DNA of 64,000 nt from Toxorhynchites rutilus septentrionalis (Eukaryota; Arthropoda; Insecta; Diptera; Culicidae): the NCBI RefSeq assembly GCF_029784135.1, contig NC_073746.1:98589515-98653514 (forward strand), written 5' to 3'. This document shows, in pieces, positions 19,919 through 30,912 of this stretch (its first letter is position 1; each line of letters begins with the position of its first letter). Below the pieces are notes generated by a model. That model was not told the origin of the DNA. It did no database searches and saw nothing but the letters and a program-made list of their open reading frames with translations. Both the position numbers and the translations under genes were made by a program.

Positions 19919-22900
19919 ATTTCAGAAAAAAATAAGAACCCGAATTTTTATCCTTTTAATCCCGAGCCATTTTTGAATTTTTAATTTCGCTATTTTAATA
20001 TTTTTGTAAACACAATATCCAAATAAAAACAATTAACCGTCGCCTCAATTTTCGATCGAAGTTTCATCCACACATGCGGAAGTAACTTCAATTCATCTAA
20101 GGTCAATTTGGGGCACCGACGAGGTACTGGAAACCTTATCGAATAAGCACAATGAATCATTGAAATCCTTTATATCACACATATTTGGATAGTAAAATAT
20201 TAATCACGCTATTGTCATCAAGTTAAATTATCAGCTGGAGAACACGCATATTGATTCAATGATTCAAATTGATATTTATGAATATGTTTTGTTTGCAACA
20301 CAGTAATACTTATGACAGACATTCAACTGTACTAGCGTTGTACTTCGAAAATTGTATGTCTGTCACCATATACAGCGCTAGAAGAATGCAAGCAACTCCG
20401 TACAATCGCTGTATCTGTACCGACCTTTTTCACCGTTGTACATGGCTACAGTTCTGTGCGCAGCGCCATAGACGGTTAGTGGTGGGTAGCATGAACAAGC
20501 CAAATTAAAACACTTGGTAAATATTCTTTTCATTGACTTTCTCTTGAGTTAATAACTCAGATTGGAAACTTATTTGTTGTGTTTGATAGTTTAGACGCTA
20601 AATAAAAACCTGGTAAAATTTCCGACTGTCAGTTTGACATGCGGTACAATGTACAACCCAAGACGGGTCTATGGTACTAGGTGAGGCCGTTTCGTCACTA
20701 AGTTGGTTAGGGGAGCGGTATATGAAAACAGTACGGAAGAAAGCAGAAGGGGAATTATTTCCTTGAAGCGTGAAAGAGACAGACTGATCACGAGTGAGCT
20801 TGGGCGCAAGCGTATTGTGTTTTGTTTACAAACAAAACACAGTAGACTTCCAAGATGGCTGAAGAGTGGTTTTAGCAAGTTGGCCCACCTTAGGATATAC
20901 TTCTACGCGCCTTGGTACAACCAAAGTATGACTGTCATGCCGTACGTGGTACCCGTACAACGCTAGTACAGCTGTATGTAACACATTTTCTGCAAGTGGG
21001 TAAAAATCGTGTACGAAAATTGTGTCTGATAATGTTTCTATGATATGAATAAAGTTTTAGCGGAAATGTGATTAAAAAGTATAGAAAAAAAAGTTGAGTC
21101 ATCTAAGTATTCAAATAAAAAGAAGTAATAATCTGCTAATCTGATGAAAATAAATTGCTTAACAACTTCTATTTTTCATCAAGACAAGGTTGCCACATTT
21201 CCATGACAACGACGACATAATGCACCAACAAATTGGCCGGTATATCAGACCAATGAAGTTGTTTGTCATATCTAATTCATATCAAATTCAACATAATTCA
21301 TGAACAGGACCCATGAATTTGGCTGTCCATTCAGAAATCCTATTTCTAACTAACGAGGCCGTAATTGAACAACTTTAAGACAAAATTCATTCTCTACTTT
21401 TTGTCTTAAAGTATATATTACTTTCTTTCACTTACATTTTACTTATTAACATTATTTATTTTTAACTTTTTTTGCATATTAAATACATTGAAATACATTT
21501 TAATAAGATGGTTTGAATGATTTGATTTTTTTTTTGACGTGGGACTACCTCTAACCGGAGTATATGGGGGGGGGAAACGAAAACCTAAACACAGAACATG
21601 AAGGGAAAAAATGAAAGATTTCGAATGCTTATAACTCGAACATTTCTTAATAGATCGGAAAGATGTTAGGAGATGATTGATAGGAAATATTTCTACGCGT
21701 CTATCACAATTAATAAAATGCTATTTTTCATTAGATAAACAATTGAATTACTGTAATATGTCAAGCGTCATCTGAACGCCCTAACTGCCATGTTTTGATT
21801 GGCCCGATTCACGGTTTCCCCAACACAGACTTCAAAACCAATGTACCTGTGGAAATCCGCTTTGCAAACATACATACAAGTAGGGGATATTTTTGTTCTC
21901 ACCGAGCTGTGTTTCCCTAACACGGACTTCAAAATCAAATCCGCTTTGCAAATACATGCAAGTAAGGGTTTTTGACGTAGGACTACGTCTAACCTTTCAA
22001 TCACCCTCATTCCGGTTCACGATCGGCGATTCGATTCCAATCCGTTCGAGTCCGAATAGTTTGCATTCTACCTGTTCGCCTCAAATCCTAAAGGGCGGTG
22101 AATTTCGAATTCGAACTTTCATCGCAGCTGTCAGACAACTGTTAAACCAAAACAAAAACAAAAAACCAAACAACAATGACACGGATGTGATGGTCTATCA
22201 TTTGGGGAAGCTTCGCTTTGTGAACATCACAGGAAACAGGTTGATACACCTGAAGAGTGGCAATTTTCCGAAATTTTCCGATGATGAAGGTAAATCTCGG
22301 AAACGTGAGGCTGCAATTCTCGGCCAGTATCGGTTTCACAGTGAATGGAAACCGACAAGGCGTGATTTCTTTTTTTAGAGTTAAGTATTACCTGAACTAT
22401 TTAAGTGTAGTTAGTAAACGTGAGATGAACACAAAAAGTTTATTATTTTTTAATAAAACGGAAGAAATTTACGATCTCGATAAATCGCTCAAAAATCATC
22501 CTTTTATATGCGGATGCTTCGTTGAGAAACTTTTTATACACTGCTATAAACTGCGCCACGAATGCTTCCAGATGGAATATATGTTTGTTTCTTTGCTGTA
22601 TCCGGTGCTGTGTCCGGCAAAATTCAACGTTTGCGTCTTCCTACTCATATTGCTCGTATAACCGTTCCCTCACCGCTCCCAGCTTCTGTGGACTTTGCTC
22701 GAGGACAATCTGATTGGCGGTTTCTCGTAAGAATGCTTATCAGTCGATTTCTGGCACCTCCTTGTTCACCGTAAACGGATACTGTTGTACCTTGCAAGCC
22801 AATTAGCGATCTAACGTACAAATCTACACCTAGGCGGCGCTGCGGTGAAAGTGATGATGGTTTTAAATTTTGCAATGTGAGCTTATGGAAGGTATGTAGT

Positions 22901-23115
22901 TCTGTTTATAAATTACAATATTATAATCATAAACGATTATTTGATTGCGATGAGTTTGTAAGAAATTCAATTCTGCGCGATTTCATATATAACATGTTAT
23001 TTGCTTACCTTTTTCATTTGAGAAAACTGTATAAATATTGCCAATGGTTGAATCAAACAAGGAAATTCGAGAGCACAATAAAACATTCGAATGGTTGTAT
23101 CCGAGACACGACCGC
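19919..23115. other. Palindrome spacer, unassigned repeats
   Basis: No gene I can support. Visible items: a 12-bp inverted repeat TGTGTTTTGTTT/AAACAAAACACA at 20816-20841; GACGTAGG-family ends at 21536-21551 and 21974-21989; and a diverged tandem duplication at about 21825-21965 (AACACAGACTTCAAAA... and AACACGGACTTCAAAA..., each followed by AATCCGCTTTGCAAA). The stretch 21553-21750 is homologous to the reverse complement of 43200-43385. An open frame at 21893-22378 is compositionally unremarkable and bridges two repeats. Confidence 0.4.
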
Positions 23116-23118
23116 TTA
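23116..23118. repeat. TTA target-site duplication, left
   Basis: TTA here and at 24952-24954 flank the element with GAGCCCCCGCA ends, the size and sequence expected for PIF/Harbinger insertions. Confidence 0.6.
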
Positions 23119-23173
23119 GAGCCCCCGCAGACTGCAGATTGACTTGTCGACCGATAGTTCGGTCGGCTTCTTG

Positions 23174-23345
23174 GGCTGATGTCACATTAGGCGGATTCCG
23201 CGAGTAAAGCCGCAGCGGAGGATCAACAGTGTATTGTGAATTAGCCATGTCACACAGAGCGGGTCGGTTTTGGAAGCGAATTCATATCGAGAAAAAAACC
23301 GTCGCGATATCCGCGGCGGCGAATCCGCCTAATGTGACATCAGCC
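23174..23345. mobile_element. 172-bp MITE with 25-bp terminal inverted repeats
   Basis: GGCTGATGTCACATTAGGCG at 23174 begins a 25-base repeat that is perfectly mirrored at 23321-23345. There is no coding capacity. It lies inside the Harbinger-like element. Confidence 0.8.
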
Positions 23346-23371
23346 TTAATCAGTACGGAGAGGAATGCATA

Positions 23372-24851
23372 CACTGAGAGGAAACATTAGTAAATATGAC
23401 AAATTTTTTGGTACATGTTACCAATTCGCTAGTCATTTTCTACCGTACTAATCATTGGTACATCCTACGAAAAAAAATTGGTAGGCAGAATGTCAAACAA
23501 GAGCACGATTTGTTGATACAAAGTTGGATCAATATCGACACAACGTCGGTACAATTATATAGGATTTGTTGGCCTAGTTTTGTTTCTCATTTGTAAGGTA
23601 TTCTCGGTAGGGATTTTTTTTTGTAAATAATTAATTTATGTTCAAAATGCTATGTTTTATTACATGTTATTCTACATACTTCAAATACATACATCAATAG
23701 TAACTTATTCTATATACAGTTGGGATAATTCTTCAATAATAAGTAAATAACAAACAAACAATAATTGTCATTACAATAATTCTACGAGCAGAGTACTAGG
23801 GAACAGGTCTAATCGCAGCGTCCATTGCCATCTGTACTCGATCATGATCCTGTTTCTTTTCGTCATACAGGGAGAGGAATCATCTGAAATTAGCAAAAGC
23901 ATATTGTGTGACCGAGAAGTGTCTTGCAATGTGCAATGACGAAACTTAATCACTTGTATCTGTTCGTATTTGTATCTTTGTTTTTGAGTTGTCCGTTGAA
24001 AGTTCCATTCGAATCAAACTATTCATTACAACATTCCCAGAACAACATGTGCTATAAAGACAGAAAATCATCTACTACTGACCATATCATTGGACTTGAT
24101 GTCGTAAAATATGTATATTACAAACTTGTTCCTGAAGAAAAGTGTATCTGGGCGAATCCTTATCGTGAAGAACCATATATCTCGAGGCGGATTTTCCTAG
24201 TAAATTTTGTGCCAATCATCCCAGGAAAACGAAGAATCCATCACATGAAACATTGTGTGCACATGTCCTTACGGATGTGTGTCTGAAATATACAGTTTCA
24301 TATCTGTTTGTTTCCAATCAGGCAAAAACAATTACATTACCTCAATTTCCTCGATGATGTGTCCACACAAATCGTATAAAACATGCTCCGTCGGATGTGC
24401 GATCAAATGGTAGAGATTTTATGAGTTAATGCTTAATGAGTTCCTCTTCCTCTTCTGAATCAAGTACATCGACGTTGTTTTAGCGATACGATTTCACTAG
24501 GTGCGTACTAGGTACGGTTCGAGAAATATGTCCATACTTTACTATATCGGACGGCTCTGGTTTGATTAGTATCCGAAAAAATACAAATGTTCACCTCCGT
24601 ACTGCATCCCCGGCTTCTTTTCCACCGGAGAAATCACAATCACGATGTGCGCATTTCGCAACTTCCCAAATATGACAACAAGGTTACTTACCCTCTGAAG
24701 TAAAATGGACGAATCGTTGGTAGAGATGTATATTGCATCTGGCATAGTTTTTACATAATTTTGGTAATATTTACTAAAAATGTGTACATTTTACCAATAA
24801 TTCGACTACTAAAGATTTGGTAGCTGGGTTTACTAATGTTTTTCTCCAGTG
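23372..24851. mobile_element. TA-flanked element with CACTG ends
   Basis: Left end CACTGAGAGGAAACATTAGT and right end (reverse complement) CACTGGAGAAAAACATTAGT form terminal inverted repeats with three mismatches in 23 bases. TA flanks both sides (23370-23371, 24852-24853), which fits the Tc1/mariner superfamily. The inside carries TTGGTA/TACCAA-rich ends. No recognisable transposase is present, so it is non-autonomous or decayed. Confidence 0.6.
23924..24286 (+). other. 120-codon open frame of unknown meaning
   Basis: An ATG-started frame with a hydrophobic N-terminal stretch (residues about 10-27, LYLFVFVSLFLSCPL) that would pass as a signal peptide, followed by a basic region with several cysteines. 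It lies wholly inside the TA-flanked element. I recognise no domain. It may be a captured exon or chance; low confidence. Confidence 0.2.
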
Positions 24852-24954
24852 TATGCGCACGTTACGCGGATTCAGTTGGGTCGGTTTTTGCACCAGTAGG
24901 CCGATCCGACCAAACTGTCGGCTGAAAAAAGTCTGTAGTGTGCGGGGGCTCTTA

Positions 24955-25448
24955 GAAGCAATCTTTTTTTTTTTGAAATTTGTTGGTTTATCATTTCGGA
25001 TATTATTGGCGAATACGTCGAAATTTCATTAACAACTCTTTAGTAAAAAGCTCCGGGGGCCCTGAAAAGGTTTAATGGCATGCGTGGTTTTGTAGAATCA
25101 TTTCGAGTAGCAACGATTCTTTCTTGCCTTTGCGAGATCAATACACTTATTAGTCATATGTCGCAATTTGTTTCTTCATATCAATGCACGTATTGCACTG
25201 AGTATTTAACGAGAGGCATCTTCGGTACATCGCCATTCAACAAGCATCAAACACGCGTCTAACAGATGCACACAGTTGCAGCGATAAAAACGACGTAGGA
25301 CTGTGATTGTTCAGAACACTTGGTTATTTTAAATGTAATTCTTATCATTATTCAGAAATCTGTTAGTTCAACTTTTTTGAAACTCTAAATAGTAGCCCTG
25401 AAAAGGGCCTCATAACCCTCAAACGGGTTGTAACGAACAAAGAAAGAC
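24955..25448. other. Short gap with histone-type 3' stem-loop remnant
   Basis: No coding sequence is supported. It contains a partial stem-loop-like GGGGCCCTGAAAAGG near 25055-25070, a GACGTAGGACT half-site at 25292-25302, and a full histone-type stem-loop at 25394-25409 (separate entry). Confidence 0.4.
25394..25409 (-). promoter_or_regulatory. Orphan histone mRNA 3' stem-loop
   Basis: On the minus strand the sequence is GGCCCTTTTCAGGGCT, six-base stem with a TTTC loop, identical to the stem-loop of the H3 pseudogenes. No histone coding sequence is directly upstream on the minus strand; the copia element is inserted 45 bases away, and the H2A pseudogene beyond it (29.9-30.1 kb, same strand) may be the gene it once served. 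Confidence 0.65.
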
Positions 25449-25453
25449 AATAA
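25449..25453. repeat. Copia target-site duplication TAAGC, left
   Basis: TAAGC here and at 29018-29022 exactly flank the copia element; five bases is the normal copia duplication. Confidence 0.85.
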
Positions 25454-25585
25454 GCTATTAGATTAGGCAGTAAAACGTACTACTCTCTCCAGTGGTTGAA
25501 ACAGAAGTGAAAGATTTTTATTTCCTTATTTATTACATGGTTGCTGAGTTTGGATCTTCGGTCTGAACGCCTACTACTTCTAACA
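25454..25585 (-). repeat. Copia 3' LTR (132 bp)
   Basis: Runs from TATTAGATTAGG to TTCTAACA on the plus strand (element strand TGTTAGAA...TAATA). It matches the 5' LTR at 28925-29017 except for about 39 bases missing from the latter. A purine tract (GAGGAGGAG on the element strand, 25586-25597) precedes it as a polypurine tract. Confidence 0.85.
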
Positions 25586-27187
25586 CTCCTCCTCGATCAG
25601 ATCCGGACGAATTCCTACTTCACAGCGTAGTTTTTCCAGTCGAAGTCGTTGAAGTGGCTTCGTGAGAACGTCAGCCAACATGGACTCCGTTGGACAATAC
25701 TCCATTTTAATGATCTCCTTCTCTTGCAGGTCGCGAACGAAGAAGAACTTGGTGTCGATGTGCTTGCTGCGTCGTTCGATTCGGTCGCCTTCCACCAACC
25801 TGATGCAACTTTGGTTGTCCTCAAATACAGTGATGGGACCATCGATGCCTACGCCGATTTCCTCCATCAAACGTTTGGTCCAGACGAGCTCCTGGCACCC
25901 TTCAGCAAGCGCCACGAACTCCGCTTCGGTCGAACTTAGTGCAACGCACGTTTGCTTCCGCGAACCCCACGCAATTGGTCCACCTCCGAACATGATGAGG
26001 ATACCGGAGTTCGACTTCCTGTCACGAGAATCTCCGGCCCAGTCCGCATCCACAAACATCTTCAATCCACCGGTCGATGAACCTAGCTGCAGCTTGTGGT
26101 CACTGGTGGAATTCAAGTAGCGCAGTGTCCTCTTGGCTTCAGTCCAATCCTGGCCGTTAGAACAGCTGGACTTCTGCGCCAATATCGAGACACTCACCGC
26201 AATGTCCGGCCGTATGTGCACTGCTACGTACAGGAGACCACCGATCAGACTCACATAATCGTGGTTATTGGGTAACTGATCCATCTCCTCCTTCTGCTGT
26301 AGGTAGCTGATGTCGAAAGGAATTTTCGACGGTTTCGCCTTGTCCAAGCCAATGCGTTGTGCCAATTTCCGGTTGTACGAGGTCTGGTTGATCTTGAATC
26401 CGGACGCACTTCGTTCCACCTCCATTCCAAGGAAATGACGAACGTCTTCCAAATTCGTCACGTTGAAATGGGCTTGGAAACTCTGGAAGATATCCTTGAA
26501 TTCCTTTTCCGTCTGCGTCACGACGATCATGTCATCAACGTATATGAGGATATACGACCACGTACCATTCTTCAGTTGCACGTACAAGCATGGATCCGAC
26601 TTCGTTGGCTGGAATCCCATGGCCTTGAAAACGGAATCCACTTTCCGGTTCCATATGCACGCTGATTGCTTCAGGCCGTACAAACTCCTCCTCAAAAGGC
26701 AGACGGTTCGCTCATCACCCGTCGTGTACCCTTCCGGTTGCTGCATGTAAACGGTTTCTTCGAGTGTTCCGTTCAAATATGCGGTCTTGACGTCAACATG
26801 CTTGACGATGGATCCCCTACGGCTTGCCATGGAAAGCAGAGCTCGGAAGGTTGTCTGCTTTGCCACCGGTGCGAAGACCTCATTATAATCGGTGCCGTAC
26901 TTCTGGGTGAAGCCTTGGACAACGATTCTCGCCTTGTGCCGTACCACGTTTCCTTTCTCGTCCCGCTTGGTCTTGAACAGCCACTTGCAGCCGACAGCCT
27001 TCTTGCCTGGCGGTAGTTGCACCAGTTCCCACGTTTGGTTCTTCAACAGCGCCCGAAATTCTTCGTCCATGGCGGCCTGCCACTGGAACGCCTCATCACT
27101 TCGTAACGTTTCGAGACTCACGAAATTCCGGACTTGAAGTTGCTGTCCGCTCGTAGCTGCAGGTTGCGTCTCGACTTGGGGTGACAT
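25580..27187 (-). CDS. Copia pol: reverse transcriptase and RNase H
   Basis: An open 535-residue frame, probably the C-terminal half of a longer polyprotein and not an independent gene. RT_RVT_2-type domain: WQAAMDEEFRALLKNQTWEL, GCKWLFKTK, HKARIVVQGFTQ, FAPVAKQTTFRALLS, HVDVKTAYLNG, LRRSLYGLKQS, catalytic YVDDM. The Ty1/copia RNase H follows with DADWAGD, SSTEAEF, EDNQSC and SKHIDTKFFFVRD, ending in DVLTKPL. The stop codon (TGT TAG) is formed by the first bases of the 3' LTR. It is joined upstream to the integrase region through a frameshifted interval at 27188-27300. Confidence 0.85.
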   Translation of the reverse strand: MSPQVETQPAATSGQQLQVRNFVSLETLRSDEAFQWQAAMDEEFRALLKNQTWELVQLPPGKKAVGCKWLFKTKRDEKGNVVRHKARIVVQGFTQKYGTDYNEVFAPVAKQTTFRALLSMASRRGSIVKHVDVKTAYLNGTLEETVYMQQPEGYTTGDERTVCLLRRSLYGLKQSACIWNRKVDSVFKAMGFQPTKSDPCLYVQLKNGTWSYILIYVDDMIVVTQTEKEFKDIFQSFQAHFNVTNLEDVRHFLGMEVERSASGFKINQTSYNRKLAQRIGLDKAKPSKIPFDISYLQQKEEMDQLPNNHDYVSLIGGLLYVAVHIRPDIAVSVSILAQKSSCSNGQDWTEAKRTLRYLNSTSDHKLQLGSSTGGLKMFVDADWAGDSRDRKSNSGILIMFGGGPIAWGSRKQTCVALSSTEAEFVALAEGCQELVWTKRLMEEIGVGIDGPITVFEDNQSCIRLVEGDRIERRSKHIDTKFFFVRDLQEKEIIKMEYCPTESMLADVLTKPLQRLRLEKLRCEVGIRPDLIEEEC

Positions 27188-28885
27188 TCTTCTTCACCGG
27201 ATCGTTCACCGAATCGCTCAACGATGGTTCTGTTGACTCGCTCGGCCAACCCATTTTGTTCAGGAGAGTACTCGGTGGACGTTTGGTGTACAATCCCTGC
27301 ATCGGTTAGTATACTCCTTACCATTGTCGCTGCGAAGAACATTCAGCTTGGACCCGGTCTGTCTCTCAGCTAGGGATCGGAACTGGTCGAGTGCATGTAG
27401 GACCTCAGATTCGGATTTCGTCTCCAGGAAATAGATGAATATCCGCCGTGTCCAGTCGTCCACGAACGACACGTAATACCGACTTCCGCCGATTGACTCT
27501 TCTTCCATCGGTCCGCATATGTCCGTGTGAACAAGCTCCAGGACGCCATTGGCACGATGACCGTTCTTCGGAAATGGTAGACGGGTTTGCTTACCCATGG
27601 CACATACTGTACAGTTGTCCATTTTCGTTTCCTTGAACTCCATCCCGGTGGTTAGCCCATTCTTCAGTAGCTTCAGGCTATGGACGTTGATATGACCCAT
27701 TCTCCTGTGCCAAACGTTCAAATCGGCTGCCGTGGATGCGAGCGACAACGCGCTCTGCTCGTCACCCTCTTCGAAACGGAACAATCCACTATTCAAGTCA
27801 TGTATCCCGGTAGCTATCACCTCACCATCCGGATCAATCACCTTCACGCCTTGGGTGCTGAACCGCACCTCGTGACCATGGCGAACGATCTGACTCACCG
27901 ACAGAAGATTGTTGGACATCGTTGGAATGAACTTGACATCGTTCACGTCGATGGGGGGAATCTCAGGACTGCACTTAGCTGAAAGCTTGACGACACCTGT
28001 GGAAACAATCTTCATCATTTGTTTGTCGGCTGCCATGACAACGCCACTCGCCGGTTTTTCACCATGTAGCAGGCTTCGATCCTTGGTGAAGTGGTCTGAT
28101 GATCCAGAATCAAACACCCAGCCATCGTTGCTATGGTAACCGCTGGTTGTTAGTACCGTGATGTGTCCGTATCGATGACAACGCTTGCATTTTGGACCTT
28201 TTGGCTGCTCAGCTGACCGTCCTTCGGCTGCACCTTGCTTCGGTTTTGATGGAAACGGTTTTCGTCCAACGAACGCCGTCTGGTCCTTGGAAAATTGGAC
28301 TTCCTGGAGCAGCTTCGTCTTGATGCTGTCGCCGGTGATCGGGGTGCCGGAATTTTCCAGCGCCATGATCATTGGCTTGTACTCCTCCGGAAGGCCCGCA
28401 AGCAGCAGGGAACCAACCCACTCCTCGGAAATGTCGAAACCAACTCCCCGAAGGCTATGAGCGGTGGAAATGATCTCCGTCACATACTTGTCCACCGTGC
28501 CGCACGACGAGAGGGTGGTGGTGATGAACTTCCTGAGCAGTCCCACGCGGCGGGTCAGTCCGGTGTCCTCGAAAGCTGCTTCAAGCTTCTTCCATACCTC
28601 ACGGGCCGTCGGTGCATCCTTCACGTGAATGTAATTGACGGGATCCAAGAGCAAAATGATTTTCGCTCGTGCTCTTCTGCACTTCCGCTGGTCCACCGCG
28701 TTCCGTCCGCGTTCGGAATCGGCTTCACGGCTTCTCACAGCTCCTCCAGCTCCAGGTACGTCTCCACCGCGAATTTCCACGTTGGCCAATTCTCTCCGCC
28801 GCTCACACTCGATCGGCGGAAGACTTGAAAGGTTCTGCTGGACTTGCTGCGGGATCGCTTGACCATCACCAGCTCCGGTAGACAT
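27188..28885 (-). pseudogene. Copia gag, protease and integrase (frameshifted)
   Basis: Starts MSTGAGDGQAIPQQVQ at 28885. The gag region then shifts frame twice (NWPTWKFAVETYLELE lies in another frame), returning at AKIILLLDPVNYIHVKDAP and VWKKLEAAFEDTGLTRR. The zinc knuckle CKRCHRYGH is cut before its last cysteine by a deletion. The protease motif is FDSGSSDHF. The GAG-pre-integrase domain has WHRRMGH and CTVCAMGKQ. The integrase catalytic residues are in HTDICGP and RSDNGKEY; the glutamate region YSPEQNGLAERVNRT is in a different frame near 27270. At least three lesions make it inactive. Confidence 0.85.
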
Positions 28886-28910
28886 CTTGCGAAAAAATCT
28901 TGAAGAATAA

Positions 28911-28924
28911 CTGGGCTCACAACC
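28911..28924 (-). promoter_or_regulatory. Copia primer-binding site
   Basis: On the element strand, GGTTGTGAGCCCAG follows the 5' LTR directly. It resembles the GGTTATGGGCCCAG half-tRNA-iMet binding site of Drosophila copia (12 of 14 by eye). Confidence 0.6.
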
Positions 28925-29017
28925 TATTAGATTAGGCAGTAAAAGATTTTTATTTCCTAATTTATTACATGGTTGCTGTGTTTGGATCTTCGGTCTGAAC
29001 GCCTACTACTTCTAACA
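28925..29017 (-). repeat. Copia 5' LTR (93 bp, internally deleted)
   Basis: Same ends as the 3' LTR. A block of about 39 bases beginning CGTACTACTCTCTCC in the 3' LTR is missing here. Its loss from the 5' LTR would have occurred after insertion. Confidence 0.85.
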
Positions 29018-29022
29018 TAAGC
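29018..29022. repeat. Copia target-site duplication TAAGC, right
   Basis: Matches 25449-25453. Confidence 0.85.
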
Positions 29023-29685
29023 TAATAATTCTTATATTTTTTTGGTGAAATAATGTTCGTTTGCAGCTATCACAATCATGTCGTATTGGTTCTACTGCTC
29101 AATCTATCATAGAAGGAATTGAGTCATTGAGAATTATGAATATGAGTCATGAAGAATATGAATATTTCATTTCGTTTCATTTTTGTAATGCGTTGTAATG
29201 CCGACCTCAGTACGTCTTCGCATGATAATCACTGCCTCTTCCTAATTAATGAACGATCACTGTATGGGTGACATTTTCCCCGTTGCTTTGATGAAATCTT
29301 GCATGAAGTTCGAGCGATGCATGAAATCTTGCATCTGATTACTCATTTATTATGATAGAACGAATTATTGCACGCAATTTTGTGTTACATACAACACTCA
29401 TTGGAACAAAGTTGGAAGAAAGAATACATAATACATTATTTACCTTCTCATTCGCTCGCAGAACATATCTGTTTTATTTGTTAGATTGCACACTTGTTTT
29501 ATTATTTCCACTGTTGATGTCTCAGTCGAAAAAGACGGGTGGGTAATGTCGGGGACATAACTGGAGTGACGTAGGACTATACAAAGGGGACAGCTTTTGT
29601 TAAATATATTTTAAATATATTGTTTTATTTTCTTCTCCTACGTGAATACCTACCTATCTACCTGAAAAATGGATTAGTTTACTGT
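29023..29685. other. Unassigned gap
   Basis: AT-rich; no gene seen. It contains a duplicated phrase ATGAAATCTTGCAT near 29290 and 29320 and a GACGTAGGACTAT half-site at 29568-29580 resembling the inner end of the palindrome arms. Confidence 0.4.
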
Positions 29686-29835
29686 TTAATCACTCGATAT
29701 TCCCATCTTGTTCGGTTAAACCTTCCTGTTTAGCTATTGCGTTTGCCACTCGCCACAGCTTTCACAGTTGGAAAATTTCTTCCCATCCAGCTTGTGACAT
29801 GTTGTTCAGTAAATTACATTTAATGCGACGTGCCG
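29686..29835. repeat. 150-bp direct repeat, copy 1
   Basis: ACTCGATATTCCCATCTTGT...GCGACGTGCCG matches 36885-37030 with a few differences. It directly follows the H2A pseudogene on that gene's strand, so it is probably ancestral histone-unit 3' flank. Confidence 0.75.
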
Positions 29836-29869
29836 GTGAAACACTTTGCCACTCACTGAAACTAATTGT

Positions 29870-30145
29870 TGCCTTGATGAGCGCCGAACCGAAGCTGCTC
29901 TGTTCTTGATGCGGGTTTTCTGATTATCGTGAACAGCTTTGCAAGCGAACTCGAGCACTCCGACGGCCGAAACTCTATAAACTCTATAATCGCTGTTAGG
30001 TATACTGGTGCTCCGGCACCAATCCGTTCGGCCTAGTTACCCTTGCGGAGCAATCAGTGAATGCGACCAACAGGGAAATGGAGACCTGCACGGTTCAAGT
30101 GAGACTTTGCCTTTCCCTTAACTTGTCCTCCTTTGTTACGTCCAC
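29870..30145 (-). pseudogene. Histone H2A pseudogene 1
   Basis: On the minus strand the sequence reads [23 protein letters not shown], then a stop in place of a codon of the HRLLRKGNY segment, LLRKGN, another stop, then AERIGAGAPVYLTAI. After a frameshift it reads VLEF...KAVHDNQKTRIKNR. These match the H2A N-tail and histone fold to the end of helix 3; the docking and C-terminal parts are replaced. Two stops and at least one frameshift make it dead. No introns are seen, as expected for a replication-dependent H2A. It lies on the same strand as the H2A pseudogene at 42.6-42.9 kb and is similarly flanked by GACGTAGG-family sequence. Confidence 0.8.
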
Positions 30146-30500
30146 GATACCGATGCCGTACAACCACACGGGTTTACGGTTTGAAAGAAAATAAGATATT
30201 TTTTTGGGGTCCGCGTGTTTTATACTCTAGCGGTACACACTCACAGGATAGAGACAAATCGGCAGACTCAGCCAGAGGGGCGAGTCCAACGAGACGAACG
30301 AATGAACGTTAAAAGAGAGCGATGGCAAAAAAATACATCAAGGTGCTACTGACATTCAACCGATTCGGTCGTGTTTTTAGCGCCCTTGTAAAAGAGTACG
30401 GAAAAATAGGAGTTTTCTCGCCCAACTAATCAAATGCTTAGAGCAGCCTTTCTGAAGGCTTGATTAGTCCTAAATACAAATTGATTTTCAGCATCGCAAC
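30146..30500. other. Upstream region of H2A pseudogene 1
   Basis: Non-coding; partly similar to 42890-43030 (upstream of H2A pseudogene 2), including the phrase GGTTTACGGTTTGAA / GTGTACGGTTTGAAT. Probably remnant histone promoter, then the boundary of the LINE. Confidence 0.4.
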
Positions 30501-30912
30501 CCGAGGATAGCAGAAGAGGATATCAACAAACGTTCACTGCGGTGGCGGTGCTCACCGGTTCGCCGGAAAAAGCGCGCGCTTTTTCGGCGTCACCGACGCC
30601 ACGCCCCCTTTTTTCTTTCGGGCAGTGTTGCCAGTTTTTTTCTGTAGTGCTAATAGTGAATCTTAATTATTAAATAAAATCTAAAAAGAAAAAAAAACAA
30701 CACGCATACAAACAGTGAAGTGACTGAAGCAATTATTAGATTAAGTGTAATTTGAAATTTTCTGCACCTGTTGGTGGCTTTTCAAAGTGCTTTATCGGAA
30801 CAAAGTGTGATTTTCTGGGAAAATACCCCTTAGTGAATATCCCCCATAAGGAATTTTAGTGGTTTTATATCCGTACCTGCTGACTATAACCTAGGTATAG
30901 TCAAGCAGAAGC

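Larger units (their letters stand above)
23119..24951. mobile_element. PIF/Harbinger-like non-autonomous element
   Basis: Ends GAGCCCCCGCAGACTGCAGA (left) and the reverse complement of TCTGTAGTGTGCGGGGGCTC (right) form terminal inverted repeats. Imperfect symmetry extends about 50 bases, including CCGATAGTTCGGTCGG/CCGACAGTTTGGTCGG. A TTA duplication flanks it. No transposase is visible inside. Two other elements (23174-23345 and 23372-24851) fill nearly all of it, so the original element was short and was then invaded. Confidence 0.6.
25454..29017 (-). mobile_element. Ty1/copia LTR retrotransposon, full-length but mutated
   Basis: A 3.56-kb element on the minus strand with short LTRs (132 and 93 bp), a TAAGC duplication, a primer-binding site, and the copia domain order gag, protease, integrase, RT, RNase H. 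Total length is shorter than the usual 5 kb because parts of gag and integrase are deleted. Frameshifts in gag and integrase make it non-functional, while RT-RNase H is open. It lies in the spacer of the giant palindrome. Confidence 0.9.

Noticed and set aside
21893..22378. 161-codon plus-strand frame
   Set aside because: Spans two repeat-family segments and a low-complexity tail; no domain recognised.
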